From Comamonadaceae bacterium 2PF (GTDB lineage: Bacteria; Pseudomonadota; Gammaproteobacteria; Burkholderiales; Burkholderiaceae_C), in contig SCMV01000039.1 of NCBI GenBank assembly GCA_005502875.1, positions 1-36,938 of the forward strand: a stretch of DNA of 36,938 nt, in the 5' to 3' direction. A program made the translations under genes and the position numbers. Positions 25,916-33,523 of the stretch are shown here, piece by piece (the stretch's first letter is position 1; each line of letters begins with the position of its first letter). The notes under the pieces are model-generated. The model was not told where the DNA came from. It worked only from the letters and a program-made list of their open reading frames with translations, and did no database searches.

Positions 25916-26485
25916 GTGAGTTCAGAACGCAAGAACACCATCGCCGACGCCGCCTTGTCGCTGCTGGCCACCAGCGGGGCCCGTGGCCTGACCCACCGGG
26001 CCGTGGATTCCTTGGCAGGGCTGCCAGCCGGCTCGACCTCGTCGTGTTGTCGCAGCCGGTTGGACCTGTTGACCCTGGCCCTGCATCGCCACGCGTCGCG
26101 CAACCTCCAGGACCTTCAGGCCGATGCGTCGAGGCTGGCGGCGCAGGAGCCATCCCTGGACCGGTTCATCGACTCGCTTGCCGAGCGCATCGAAGACTGG
26201 ACATCCCCCGCCAAACGCGATCGGGTGGTGGCGCAGATCGAGATCTTCCTCATCGCTTCTCGTGAGCCTTCTCTGGAGTCGGTGGTCAGGCAAGTCCACC
26301 AAGGCTTTGTCGATGCCACGACGGCCGCGTTGGCTCGACTGGGCATTGGCTCTCCAGAAGAGGTGGCCATCGGGCTGATCGCCACGGTGGACGGCATCCT
26401 GTTCGGACAGGTGGTCAACAGCCACCTGCGGCCTGATCGCCAGGCCTGCCGCGCCATCCTGATGCGCGCGGTTCGGGTCGACTGA
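25916..26485 (+). CDS. TetR-family transcriptional regulator, divergent from the esterase gene
   Basis: Regulator of 189 residues with an N-terminal TetR helix-turn-helix (about 8-55: IADAALSLLATSGARGLTHRAVDSLAGLPAGSTSS) and an all-helical ligand-binding domain. At the end of the DNA-binding domain, where most relatives have an aromatic pair (such as xYFxT/S), it reads SSCCRSRLDLL, so two adjacent cysteines replace the Tyr/Phe. The start is a GTG with no clear ribosome site. The gene is divergent from the pectinacetylesterase-type gene and separated from it by 173 bases that hold a palindrome. Local regulation of that esterase is the simplest reading. The ligand is unknown. Confidence 0.85.
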   Translation: MSSERKNTIADAALSLLATSGARGLTHRAVDSLAGLPAGSTSSCCRSRLDLLTLALHRHASRNLQDLQADASRLAAQEPSLDRFIDSLAERIEDWTSPAKRDRVVAQIEIFLIASREPSLESVVRQVHQGFVDATTAALARLGIGSPEEVAIGLIATVDGILFGQVVNSHLRPDRQACRAILMRAVRVD

Positions 26486-26524
26486 GGCGGTTGATCCGGT
26501 CGCCATCGGTGGTACAACCGCCGG

Positions 26525-27205
26525 GTGACCACGCTGAAGAACCTGGGCCTGGTGCCCTACGAACCCACCATGCGTGCGATGCAGGATTTCACCGAGCAGC
26601 GCACCGATGACACCCCCGACGAGATCTGGGTCTGCCAGCACCCGCCGGTGTTCACGCAGGGCCTGGCCGGCAAGGCCGAGCACGTGCTGCTCAACCCGCC
26701 AGGGCCGGGCCACATCCCCGTGGTGCAGACCAACCGGGGTGGGCAGGTGACCTACCACGGGCCGGGTCAGGTGGTGGCCTACCCGCTGCTGGACCTCAAG
26801 CGGCGCGGCTACTTCGTCAAAGAGTACGTGTACCGCGTGGAGCAGGCGGTGCTGCGCACCTTGCAAGACCTCGGCGTGACCGGCCACCGCGTGGCGGGCG
26901 CCCCGGGCATCTACGTGCGGCTCGACGACCCGTTCGCGCACGCCGCGCTCACCGGCCCGGTCGACCCCTCAGACCCGTTCCGGGGCCTGGGCAAGGTGGC
27001 CGCCATCGGCATCAAGGTCACGCGGCACTGCACCTACCACGGCGTGGCGCTGAACGTGGACATGGACCTGGCACCCTACGGTCGCATCAACCCCTGCGGC
27101 TACAACGGCCTGAAGACGGTCGACCTGGCCAGCCTGGGTGTGCACGTGGGCTGGGACGAGGTCGCTGCGCGGTTTGCTCAGCACCTGGACAGCAGCCTGA
27201 GCTGA
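26525..27205 (+). CDS. lipB: Octanoyl-[acyl-carrier-protein]:protein transferase
   Basis: Moves octanoyl groups from acyl carrier protein to lipoyl domains, the first step of lipoate synthesis. The 226 residues contain [12 protein letters not shown], the family signature [32 protein letters not shown] with the catalytic Lys164, and INPCGYNG with the catalytic Cys191. The start is GTG 26525. Between residues 125 and 150 there is a short insert ([22 protein letters not shown]), longer than in the E. coli enzyme. The stop abuts the stop of a convergent chemoreceptor gene with no bases between. lipA, its pathway partner, lies 1.76 kb further on, on the same strand. Confidence 0.96.
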   Translation: MTTLKNLGLVPYEPTMRAMQDFTEQRTDDTPDEIWVCQHPPVFTQGLAGKAEHVLLNPPGPGHIPVVQTNRGGQVTYHGPGQVVAYPLLDLKRRGYFVKEYVYRVEQAVLRTLQDLGVTGHRVAGAPGIYVRLDDPFAHAALTGPVDPSDPFRGLGKVAAIGIKVTRHCTYHGVALNVDMDLAPYGRINPCGYNGLKTVDLASLGVHVGWDEVAARFAQHLDSSLS

Positions 27206-28768
27206 TCACTTGAAGCGCGACACCGACGTCACCAGCTGGCGGGCCTGCTGACGCAAGCTCTCGGCGGCGGCGGCGCTCTGCTCGACCAGGGCGGCGTTCT
27301 GCTGGGTGGACTGGTCCATCTCGGTCAGCGATTGCTGCAACATGGCCACGCCGCTGCTTTGTTCCTCGCTGGCGTGGCGGATCTCGGCGACGGTGTCGGT
27401 CACGCGCTGGATGGCTTGCACCACGTCCTGCATGGTTTGCCCGGCGCGGTCGACCAGGGCCGAGCCCGTTTCCACACGTTCGACGCTGCTGCCGATGAGG
27501 CCCTTGATTTCGCGCGCGGCGTCGGCGCTGCGGCTGGCCAGGCTGCGCACCTCGTTGGCCACCACGGCGAAGCCTCGGCCCTGCTCGCCGGCCCGGGCCG
27601 CTTCCACGGCGGCGTTCAGCGCCAGGATGTTGGTCTGGAAGGCAATGCCATCGATCACGCCGATGATGTCCGAGATCTTGCGTGAGCTTTCGTGGATGTC
27701 GCGCATGGTGGTGACCACCTCGCCCACCACGCGACCGGCGTCGGTGACCACCTGGCTGGCGGCGTCGGCCATCTGGTTGGCCTGGCGTGCGTTGTCGGCG
27801 TTCTGGCGCACGGTCTCATTGAGCTCGACCGTGGCGCTGGCCGTTTGCTGCAGGCTGCTGGCCGTGCGCTCGGTGCGCACCGACAGGTCCTGGTTGCCGG
27901 CGGCCACCTCGCTGCTGGCCACCTCGACGCTTTCGCTGACTTCGCGAACCTGTCCGATCAGGTCGGCCAGGTTGTTTCGCATGCGCTGGAGGTCGTTGAT
28001 GAGGTCGGCGACCTCGTCCCCGCGCGGGTCGTGGGGCACCGCCTCCAGCTTGCCGTCGGCGATGGCGCCAGACACCCGGCGAGCGAAACCCAAGCCGCCA
28101 ACCAGGCGACGCATGCCGCGCCAGGCCAGCCAGGTGGCCGGCGCCAGGGCCAGGGCCAGCAAGGCCACCACCGCCGTCCAGGCACGCTGGTGGGTGACCT
28201 GGCTGTCTTCAAACAGCGCCTGGCCGGCATCCAGGTGGTGTTGCTCCAGCGCATGCAGGGCCTCGAACAAGGCTTTGCCTTCAGTGCGGCCAGCTTTGAG
28301 GAAGGCGGCCAGCGTGGCCTTGTCGAAGACGCCTGCGTCCAGTGCTTTGCGCGCGGCATCGCACTGTGCCTGCCACGCACTCAGCGCCACCGCCACCGAG
28401 GACAGGGCGGCCTGATCCGCCGGCTGGGCATCCAGCTGCTGCAAGCGCTGCCAGCTCGCCTGAATGTCCTCAGCCCGTTTGCGCATCTGCTGCAGGTGCA
28501 TGTCGGTCGGGTGGTCGTGCACGTCCTGCACCGGGCTGTCCGGGGCATGCTGGAAGGTCAGCAGGACCTCGGTGCGGTTCTGCTGGATCAACTCCGCGAG
28601 CCTGGCCGCCTCGATGCTGGCGCGCATGTGGTGGTCGTACACATCCCGCAGGTCCCGGCTCAGGCTGCCCAGACCGTGCAGGCTGAGGGCAGCCAGGATG
28701 ACGAAGCCCAGCCAGAAGATCGCGGTGGCGGTGCCGAGCTTGGCGGACAGGGAAAATTGTTTCGGCAT
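27206..28768 (-). CDS. Methyl-accepting chemotaxis protein
   Basis: Chemoreceptor of 520 residues. A first transmembrane helix (about 11-32, [18 protein letters not shown]) is followed by a periplasmic four-helix-bundle ligand domain (about 33-188), a second helix (about 190-210, [21 protein letters not shown]), a weak HAMP-like linker and the signalling domain. The kinase-contact hairpin [32 protein letters not shown] is fully conserved. The C-terminus (LVTSVSRFK) lacks a CheR/CheB tether pentapeptide. ATG 28768 is chosen because it gives the short cytoplasmic start [12 protein letters not shown]; the frame is open about 100 codons upstream, but that extension is Arg/Gly/Pro-rich and unlike a protein. 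A sigma-28-like promoter lies at 28860-28886. It sits in reverse between lipB and lipA. Confidence 0.94.
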   Translation of the reverse strand: MPKQFSLSAKLGTATAIFWLGFVILAALSLHGLGSLSRDLRDVYDHHMRASIEAARLAELIQQNRTEVLLTFQHAPDSPVQDVHDHPTDMHLQQMRKRAEDIQASWQRLQQLDAQPADQAALSSVAVALSAWQAQCDAARKALDAGVFDKATLAAFLKAGRTEGKALFEALHALEQHHLDAGQALFEDSQVTHQRAWTAVVALLALALAPATWLAWRGMRRLVGGLGFARRVSGAIADGKLEAVPHDPRGDEVADLINDLQRMRNNLADLIGQVREVSESVEVASSEVAAGNQDLSVRTERTASSLQQTASATVELNETVRQNADNARQANQMADAASQVVTDAGRVVGEVVTTMRDIHESSRKISDIIGVIDGIAFQTNILALNAAVEAARAGEQGRGFAVVANEVRSLASRSADAAREIKGLIGSSVERVETGSALVDRAGQTMQDVVQAIQRVTDTVAEIRHASEEQSSGVAMLQQSLTEMDQSTQQNAALVEQSAAAAESLRQQARQLVTSVSRFK

Positions 28769-28859
28769 GGTCGATTGCTTGATGCGGGTTTGGAAACGCT
28801 CGGAGCGGGTGGGCCAGCCACCACCGCAGGGGCCGGGAGTCGCCATGAGCTCAGCGGGG

Positions 28860-28886
28860 TTATCGACCGAAATGCGCCCCGCTTGA
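28860..28886 (-). promoter_or_regulatory. Sigma-28 (FliA)-like promoter for the chemoreceptor gene
   Basis: On the minus strand TCAA (28886-28883), 15 bases, GTCGATAA (28867-28860). The known flagellar consensus is TAAA, 15 bases, GCCGATAA, so one base differs in each box. It lies about 90 bases before the chemoreceptor ATG, and chemoreceptor genes are typical members of the FliA regulon. A run of nine Cs adjoins its upstream edge. Confidence 0.55.
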
Positions 28887-28888
28887 GG

Positions 28889-28897
28889 CCCCCCCCC
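28889..28897 (+). repeat. Run of nine cytosines between the chemoreceptor gene and lipA
   Basis: Nine consecutive C bases, the longest single-base run noticed in the window. It lies just upstream of the -35 of the chemoreceptor promoter and about 70 bases before the lipA start. Such runs can change length by slippage, and here a change would alter promoter spacing or geometry rather than a reading frame. Confidence 0.6.
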
Positions 28898-28965
28898 ATG
28901 ACACGGCCTCCGCCTGCGGCCGGCCACATCTCCAGGTGATGGCCAATGGGCTACAGTTTCGGGAT

Positions 28966-30024
28966 ATGTCCGAGCCCACCACGTCCCCCTCGAGCCCGGC
29001 CGCGCCACAAGCGCCAGCCACCGGGTCGCCCGCCGCTTCCGCACCCGTGAGCGCATCGCCTTTGGCCGCATCTCCTGCCGCCTACGACCCCTCCGTCAAG
29101 CAGAAGGCCCAGGCCAAGACCGCGCGCATCCCCATCAAGATCGTGCCGGCCGGCGAGGTGCTGAAAAAACCCGAGTGGATCCGCGTCAAGGCCGGCTCGC
29201 CCAGCACCCGCTTCTACGAAATCAAGAACATCCTGCGCGAGCACAAGCTGCACACGGTGTGCGAAGAGGCCTCGTGCCCCAACATCGGTGAGTGCTTCGG
29301 CCACGGCACGGCCACCTTCATGATCATGGGCGACAAGTGCACGCGCCGCTGCCCCTTCTGCGACGTGGGCCACGGTCGCCCCGACCCGCTCGACGTCAAC
29401 GAGCCGGCCAACCTGGCCAAGACCATCGCGGCGCTCAAGCTCAAGTACGTGGTCATCACCTCGGTGGACCGCGATGACCTGCGCGACGGTGGCGCCGGCC
29501 ACTTCGTCGAGTGCATCAAGCAGGTGCGCGAGCAGTCGCCGGCCACGCGCATCGAGATCCTGGTGCCCGACTTCCGCGGCCGCGACGAACGCGCTCTGGA
29601 AATCCTCAAGGCCGCGCCGCCCGACGTGATGAACCACAACCTCGAAACCGCGCCGCGCCTGTACAAGGAAGCGCGCCCGGGTTCGGACTACCAGTTCAGC
29701 CTGAACCTGCTCAAAAAGTTCAAGGCCCTGCATCCCGACGTGCCGACCAAGAGCGGCATCATGGTCGGCCTGGGCGAGACCGATGAAGAGGTGTACCAAG
29801 TGATGCGTGACATGCGCGAGCATGGCATCGACATGATCACCATCGGCCAGTACCTGGCGCCTTCAGGCCACCACCTGCCGGTGCGCCGCTACGTGCACCC
29901 GGACACCTTCAAGGCGTTCGAAGAAGAGGCCAAGCGCTTGGGCTTCACGCACGCGGCCGTGGGCGCGATGGTGCGATCGAGCTACCACGCCGATCAGCAA
30001 GCCGCGCAGGCCGGGGTGGTCTGA
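28966..30024 (+). CDS. lipA: Lipoyl synthase (radical SAM)
   Basis: Inserts the two sulfurs that turn bound octanoyl groups into lipoyl cofactor. The 352 residues have an Ala/Pro/Ser-rich N-terminal tail of about 45 residues. The auxiliary cluster ligands Cys99, Cys104 and Cys110 are in [12 protein letters not shown], and the radical SAM motif CTRRCPFC is at Cys125, Cys129 and Cys132. [19 protein letters not shown] and [15 protein letters not shown] follow, and the late RSSYHAD supplies the serine ligand. ATG 28966 (MSEPTT) is chosen; GTG 28936 and ATG 28939 in the same frame would add a short unlikely tail. It is followed by a hairpin terminator shared with the convergent next gene. Confidence 0.96.
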   Translation: MSEPTTSPSSPAAPQAPATGSPAASAPVSASPLAASPAAYDPSVKQKAQAKTARIPIKIVPAGEVLKKPEWIRVKAGSPSTRFYEIKNILREHKLHTVCEEASCPNIGECFGHGTATFMIMGDKCTRRCPFCDVGHGRPDPLDVNEPANLAKTIAALKLKYVVITSVDRDDLRDGGAGHFVECIKQVREQSPATRIEILVPDFRGRDERALEILKAAPPDVMNHNLETAPRLYKEARPGSDYQFSLNLLKKFKALHPDVPTKSGIMVGLGETDEEVYQVMRDMREHGIDMITIGQYLAPSGHHLPVRRYVHPDTFKAFEEEAKRLGFTHAAVGAMVRSSYHADQQAAQAGVV

Positions 30025-30030
30025 GCGACG

Positions 30031-30056
30031 GCCCTCACCTCTGCTCAGGTGTGGGC
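30031..30056. terminator. Hairpin between lipA and the convergent FliD-like gene
   Basis: GCCC-T-CACCT (30031-30040) pairs with AGGTG-T-GGGC (30047-30056) around CTGCTC: nine base pairs with one T-T mismatch. It fills most of the 33-base gap between two convergent stop codons. No T run follows, so it is called a bidirectional terminator by position and strength. Confidence 0.55.
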
Positions 30057-30057
30057 A

Positions 30058-30843
30058 TCAAGCCGTGTATTGACGCAGCGCCTGCCGCGACGACCAACTG
30101 CCTGTGTTGACCCCCGTGTTGCCGCCGGTGTTGGCCTGAGAGGCCAGTTGGGTCGCGGCTTCGATCAGGCTGGTTTGCTGTTTTTTGAGCAGCGTGGTCT
30201 TGCCCGAGAACAGGTTGGTGGCGAAAGCCAGGCGGCTGGAGCCTGCGAGCTCACCGTCTGCGCGCTTGCCAATGGCCTTGCCCAGCTGCGCCAGCGTGGA
30301 CAGCCCCGCGCTCGCGCTGGCCGTGGTGTCCGAGGTCGTTGCGTTGCTGGGCGCCGATGACAGGGCTTTTTTCAGCGCCGCAGCGTCCAGTTTGAGCGTG
30401 CCGTCGGGCTGCCGTGCGAGCCCCAGCTTGGCCAGTTGCGAGCGGCTGGTGTCGGTGTTCGTGAGGGTGCGTCGAGAGGCGGCCAGGGTGCCGCTCGCCG
30501 AGCTCGACTCATCGGGTTGCGAGGCCTTGATGGCCTGGTTGTAGCTGGCAACGAAGCGCTCGACGGTCTGCACGGCATCTGCCACGCTGGTGGTGGCGCC
30601 GAGCTGGCTCATCGCTTGCGCGGCCCCCTGCAGTTCGGACACGGTCGCCTTGTACTTGCCCAGTTGCGACAGCGACGTCGAATCGCTTTGCAGCTGGTTG
30701 CGCACCCGCTCGTGCGCCTTGCCCAGCGCTGGCGAAACCTTGTTGAGCGCCGCGGTGGTTGGGTTCTCCTGGGCGGCTGCCTGGGCGGTGGTTGTGGTGG
30801 TGTTGGCCTGGGCCAAGGCCGCCGACGACAGCGACACGGTCAT
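30058..30843 (-). CDS. Small FliD-like (flagellar cap-like) protein, orphan
   Basis: Protein of 261 residues, without a signal peptide or membrane helix, rich in Ala, Ser, Thr and Gln. The first 80 residues resemble the N-terminal coil of filament-cap or hook-associated proteins (NQLQSDSTSLSQLGKYKATVSELQGAAQAM). The middle matches the C-terminal half of FliD: TVERFVASYNQAIKA, then an LAASRRTLTNT-like element and LAKLGLARQPDGTLKLDAAALKKAL. The large variable domains of FliD (normally 400-500 residues in all) are absent. AGGAGG lies close before the ATG, so it should be well translated. No flagellar gene is next to it, though a chemoreceptor gene lies 2 kb away. It may be a reduced cap, a secreted flagellar-type protein or an unrelated coiled coil. 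Confidence 0.6.
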   Translation of the reverse strand: MTVSLSSAALAQANTTTTTAQAAAQENPTTAALNKVSPALGKAHERVRNQLQSDSTSLSQLGKYKATVSELQGAAQAMSQLGATTSVADAVQTVERFVASYNQAIKASQPDESSSASGTLAASRRTLTNTDTSRSQLAKLGLARQPDGTLKLDAAALKKALSSAPSNATTSDTTASASAGLSTLAQLGKAIGKRADGELAGSSRLAFATNLFSGKTTLLKKQQTSLIEAATQLASQANTGGNTGVNTGSWSSRQALRQYTA

Positions 30844-30865
30844 CGCGCTCCTCCTGTTCGGTCCA

Positions 30866-30881
30866 GCACGTCCACACGTGC
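30866..30881. other. Inverted repeat upstream of the FliD-like gene
   Basis: GCACGT-CCAC-ACGTGC, six-base arms with a four-base centre, lies 23 bases before the FliD-like ATG (minus strand) and 45 bases after the stop of the SMP-30-like gene. It could end the upstream message, sit in the leader of the next one, or be a regulator site. Nothing else was recognised in this 82-base gap. Confidence 0.3.
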
Positions 30882-30925
30882 CTCGGGCCGAGTGTCCCGG
30901 ATCGCACGATGCGTGCATGCCGGGA

Positions 30926-31882
30926 TCAGGGGGCGGGCGGCTGCTCAATTCGACCTGACATGGACGTTGGGTTGGTGCCCACCGCCCCAGGCACCTCGAA
31001 CAACCCGCCACCGTGCGTCGTCACGTACACGCTGGTGGTTGAGAACCCGGCGCCAGCTGAGCCCGGTGTCACCGCGCTGGGCAACATCAAGCCGCGAGCC
31101 AGGGTGCACCAATCGCCCCCAGGCGTCAGCCGCCAGACCTCGCCGCTCCAGTACGACGCCACGTACAACAGGCCCTGGCTGTCGATGCCCAGGCCGTCCA
31201 GCCACGTCCAGCCGCGCCCCTCGGGGGCTGGCGCCACCAGCCGAACCTGACCCGACTCGCGGTCCACCGCCATGACCTTGGGCGGGATCATCTGGTTGAC
31301 GTAGAGGGTGCGCTGGTCCTGGCTGAGCGCCAGGCCGTTGCTGTTGAGCGCCAGCCAGCCGCGCTGCACGGTGCCGTTGGGCAGGACGCGGTCCAGGCTC
31401 CTGGCCAGGTCGTCGGAAGCGTAGAAGGTGCCGTCGTTGGCGCGCACCACGCCATTGGCCATGGCCAGGCCTTTGACCACCGGCGTGACGGTGCCGGTGC
31501 CCAGGTCCACCTTGGAGATGCCGGCCGAGCCCAGCCAGGGCAGCAGGCCATTGAGGCTGTTGCCTGTGCCCACGTGTGCCTCTTGCTCGCCGGTGACGGC
31601 GATGCCGCCTGGCGATTTCAGGGCCGTGGTCACCGTGGTGACTTGGCCTTGCGGGGCCTCCAGGCGGAACAGGGCGTTTTTCGTGATGCTGGTGAACAGC
31701 AGGCGCCCCTGGCGGTCAAAAGCCAGGGATTCGAGCGGGCCGCGGCCGCTGGTGAGCTGGCGCGCGGGGCCGGTGCCCGGGCAGTCGGGCGGCGCCGCGC
31801 TGACCTGGCTGTGGGCCAGCGCACAGAGCGCGCCCGAGAGCACGGCGGTGAGGATCGAGGTCCTCCCTGTGGGTTTGTTCAT
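30926..31882 (-). CDS. Secreted SMP-30/gluconolactonase-like beta-propeller protein
   Basis: Protein of 318 residues with a signal peptide (ILTAVLSGALCALAHSQVSA). The mature part consists of repeating beta-propeller blades: GPLESLAFDRQGRLLFTSIT, LKSPGGIAVTGEQEAHVGTG, LAMANGVVRANDGTFYASDD, NSNGLALSQDQRTLYVNQ, WLDGLGIDSQGLLYVASYWSG. The NGVV..DGTFYASD and NSNGLALS..QRTLYVN blocks are the metal-site blades of the SMP-30/gluconolaconase/LRE-like family, whose members hydrolyse lactones or other esters. The substrate is unknown. AGGAG lies seven bases before the ATG. It is divergent from a lipase-tetR operon and shares with it an 18-base palindrome at 31911-31928. Confidence 0.8.
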   Translation of the reverse strand: MNKPTGRTSILTAVLSGALCALAHSQVSAAPPDCPGTGPARQLTSGRGPLESLAFDRQGRLLFTSITKNALFRLEAPQGQVTTVTTALKSPGGIAVTGEQEAHVGTGNSLNGLLPWLGSAGISKVDLGTGTVTPVVKGLAMANGVVRANDGTFYASDDLARSLDRVLPNGTVQRGWLALNSNGLALSQDQRTLYVNQMIPPKVMAVDRESGQVRLVAPAPEGRGWTWLDGLGIDSQGLLYVASYWSGEVWRLTPGGDWCTLARGLMLPSAVTPGSAGAGFSTTSVYVTTHGGGLFEVPGAVGTNPTSMSGRIEQPPAP

Positions 31883-31910
31883 GTTTGTCTCCTGTGATTG
31901 TCGCATCTTG

Positions 31911-31928
31911 TGTGATAAATCTATCACA
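31911..31928. promoter_or_regulatory. Palindromic operator candidate between the SMP-30-like and lipase genes
   Basis: TGTGATA-AATC-TATCACA, two perfect seven-base arms in an 18-base site. It lies 28 bases before the SMP-30-like ATG and 108 bases before the lipase ATG, in a locally A+T-rich patch that probably holds the minus-strand promoter. The divergent operon encodes a TetR regulator, the most likely ligand-responsive protein for this site. The arms resemble a CRP site (TGTGA, 6 bases, TCACA), but the spacing here is 8. Confidence 0.6.
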
Positions 31929-32036
31929 TTGATCGTATCCAAGTGTTCCGACGTTCGCCTGGGGGCTTTCACGGGGGGGCGTGCGCCATGAAAGCCATCC
32001 CTGGGGCCCCTTGACCTGTGACCTACACTCGCGCCG

Positions 32037-32936
32037 ATGCCTGATTCCCCTCCCGCCCTGCCGACCCTGCCGGACCACCTGCTTGCGCCCGACGGCACCC
32101 GTTTGCACCTCAGCCACTGGCCTGTGACGCGGCCGCGGGGTGTGGTGCAGACCCTGCATGGCTTTGGTGAGCACCAGGGGCGACTCGAGCCTTTGGCGCA
32201 GGCGCTCAACCGCGCCGGCTGGGCCGTGGCGGGCATCGACCACCGGCACAACGGCCGCTCGGGCGGTGAGCGCGGTGTCATCCGCGATGGCGACGACCTG
32301 CTGCGCGATCAGGCGCAGTTGCACGATGTGCTGGGCCTGGCCTACCGGCGCCTGCCCCGGGTGATGATCGGCACGAGCCTGGGGGGGTTGTTGGCGGCGA
32401 GGTTCGCGGCGGCGCAGTCCGGGCATGGACAGCTCGAGCCCTGGGTGCGCCCGCTCGACGCGGTGGTGCTCATCGCCCCCGCGCTGGCCCCGGCCTTGTC
32501 GCCCCCGCAAAGCGCCACCCTGGCCGTGCTGTCTCGCATGGTGCCGGACCTGCCGGTGTCGCTGTCCTACATGCTGGGGTGGGGCTCTTCGGTGCCCGAG
32601 GTCGTGGCCGCCAAAAAGCAAGACCCGCTCATCCACACCACGATGACCCCGCGCGTGGTGCAGCACATGCTGTCTTCGGCGCAGCGCGTGTTCGAGCAGT
32701 TGCCGAACTGGCGCACCCCGGCGCTGATCTGCCACGCGGGTGCCGATCGGCTGGTGGCGCCTTCGGCCGCACGGCGCTTTGTGCGCGAAGCGCCTGCCCA
32801 CCTGGTGCACGAAATGGCCTTTGCCGACATGGCCCACGACCTGCTCCACGAGCCCTGCGCCGACCAGCTCATCGAGGCGATCGTGGCCTGGCTGGCGCCG
32901 TGGGCGGTGTCCGATCAGCGAGGCGCTCGCCCGTGA
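32037..32936 (+). CDS. Alpha/beta hydrolase, monoacylglycerol-lipase type
   Basis: Cytosolic serine hydrolase of 299 residues. The motifs of the Hydrolase_4 family are in place: VVQTLHGFGEHQGR (oxyanion region HGFGEH), GIDHRHNGRSGGERG, the nucleophile elbow MIGTSLGGLLA with Ser114, CHAGADRLVAP with the catalytic Asp, and FADMAHDLLHE with the catalytic His. It probably cleaves medium- or long-chain esters. A run of seven Gs (32381-32387) lies directly after the nucleophile codon. No ribosome site is visible. The stop overlaps the GTG start of the next gene (GTGA), so lipase and regulator are co-translated. Confidence 0.85.
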   Translation: MPDSPPALPTLPDHLLAPDGTRLHLSHWPVTRPRGVVQTLHGFGEHQGRLEPLAQALNRAGWAVAGIDHRHNGRSGGERGVIRDGDDLLRDQAQLHDVLGLAYRRLPRVMIGTSLGGLLAARFAAAQSGHGQLEPWVRPLDAVVLIAPALAPALSPPQSATLAVLSRMVPDLPVSLSYMLGWGSSVPEVVAAKKQDPLIHTTMTPRVVQHMLSSAQRVFEQLPNWRTPALICHAGADRLVAPSAARRFVREAPAHLVHEMAFADMAHDLLHEPCADQLIEAIVAWLAPWAVSDQRGARP

Positions 32937-33523
32937 GCCGTGGCGACAAAGCGCCTGGTCATGCCGATCCAACCAGGGTCGCCGGGGCCACCCGCACCCG
33001 GTTGATCGAGGCCGCGATGGGGGAGTTCATCGAGCACGGCTTCGCGGGCACCGACACCAACCGCATCGCGCGGCGAGCGGGCTTTGCGCCGCAAACGTTC
33101 TACCGTTGGTTCCCGGACAAGGCCGCGGTGTTCGCCGAGGTCCTGCACGTTTGGGAGGAGGCCGAGCTCGCCATGTTCCTGTCCCTGGTGAGCTCGCACG
33201 AGCTGGGGCCTTTGCAGCTGGCCGAGGCCTGCGTGGAGAACATGCGGCCTTTTTTGACGTTCCGTCAGCACCTGCGCTCGGTGACCATGCAGGACGCGGC
33301 GGTCAGGGCCGTGCGCGCGCAGGGCCGGGCTGCCCTGATGTCGCGACTGGGCCCTTGGTGTGCCCACCTGGGACCCGAGTCGCTGGCCCACACGCTTTTG
33401 CAGATCGAGTCCTTGAGCGAGATGCTGGCGCGCGGCGACCTGTCCGACCTGGGTGTGAGCGGCAGCGAAACCCTGCAGGCCTTGGCCGATCAGATCCGGG
33501 CGCTGAGGCCTGCGGGCGCTTGA
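32933..33523 (+). CDS. TetR-family regulator co-transcribed with the lipase gene
   Basis: Regulator of 196 residues with a classical TetR DNA-binding domain (about 18-65): TRTRLIEAAMGEFIEHGFAG, TDTNRIARRAGFAPQTFYRWFPDKAAVFAEVL. The rest is helical and ligand-binding, without a recognised subfamily motif. GTG 32933 overlaps the lipase stop by four bases and is the natural start, although the frame is open much further upstream. The likely target is the palindrome at 31911-31928 in front of its own operon and the divergent SMP-30-like gene. The 3' end overlaps the end of the convergent SDR gene by 34 bases. Confidence 0.88.
   Translation: MSRGDKAPGHADPTRVAGATRTRLIEAAMGEFIEHGFAGTDTNRIARRAGFAPQTFYRWFPDKAAVFAEVLHVWEEAELAMFLSLVSSHELGPLQLAEACVENMRPFLTFRQHLRSVTMQDAAVRAVRAQGRAALMSRLGPWCAHLGPESLAHTLLQIESLSEMLARGDLSDLGVSGSETLQALADQIRALRPAGA

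Noticed and set aside
31911-31928. CRP/FNR-type site
   Set aside because: The TGTGA and TCACA halves are 8 bases apart rather than 6, and the FNR core TTGAT-N4-ATCAA is not matched. A TetR-type operator is the better reading.
32381-32387. G7 run in the lipase gene as a phase-variable switch (similar G7 runs at 5181-5187 and 31972-31978)
   Set aside because: Runs of seven are short and expected at this GC content, and the frame is intact. There is no sign of slippage.
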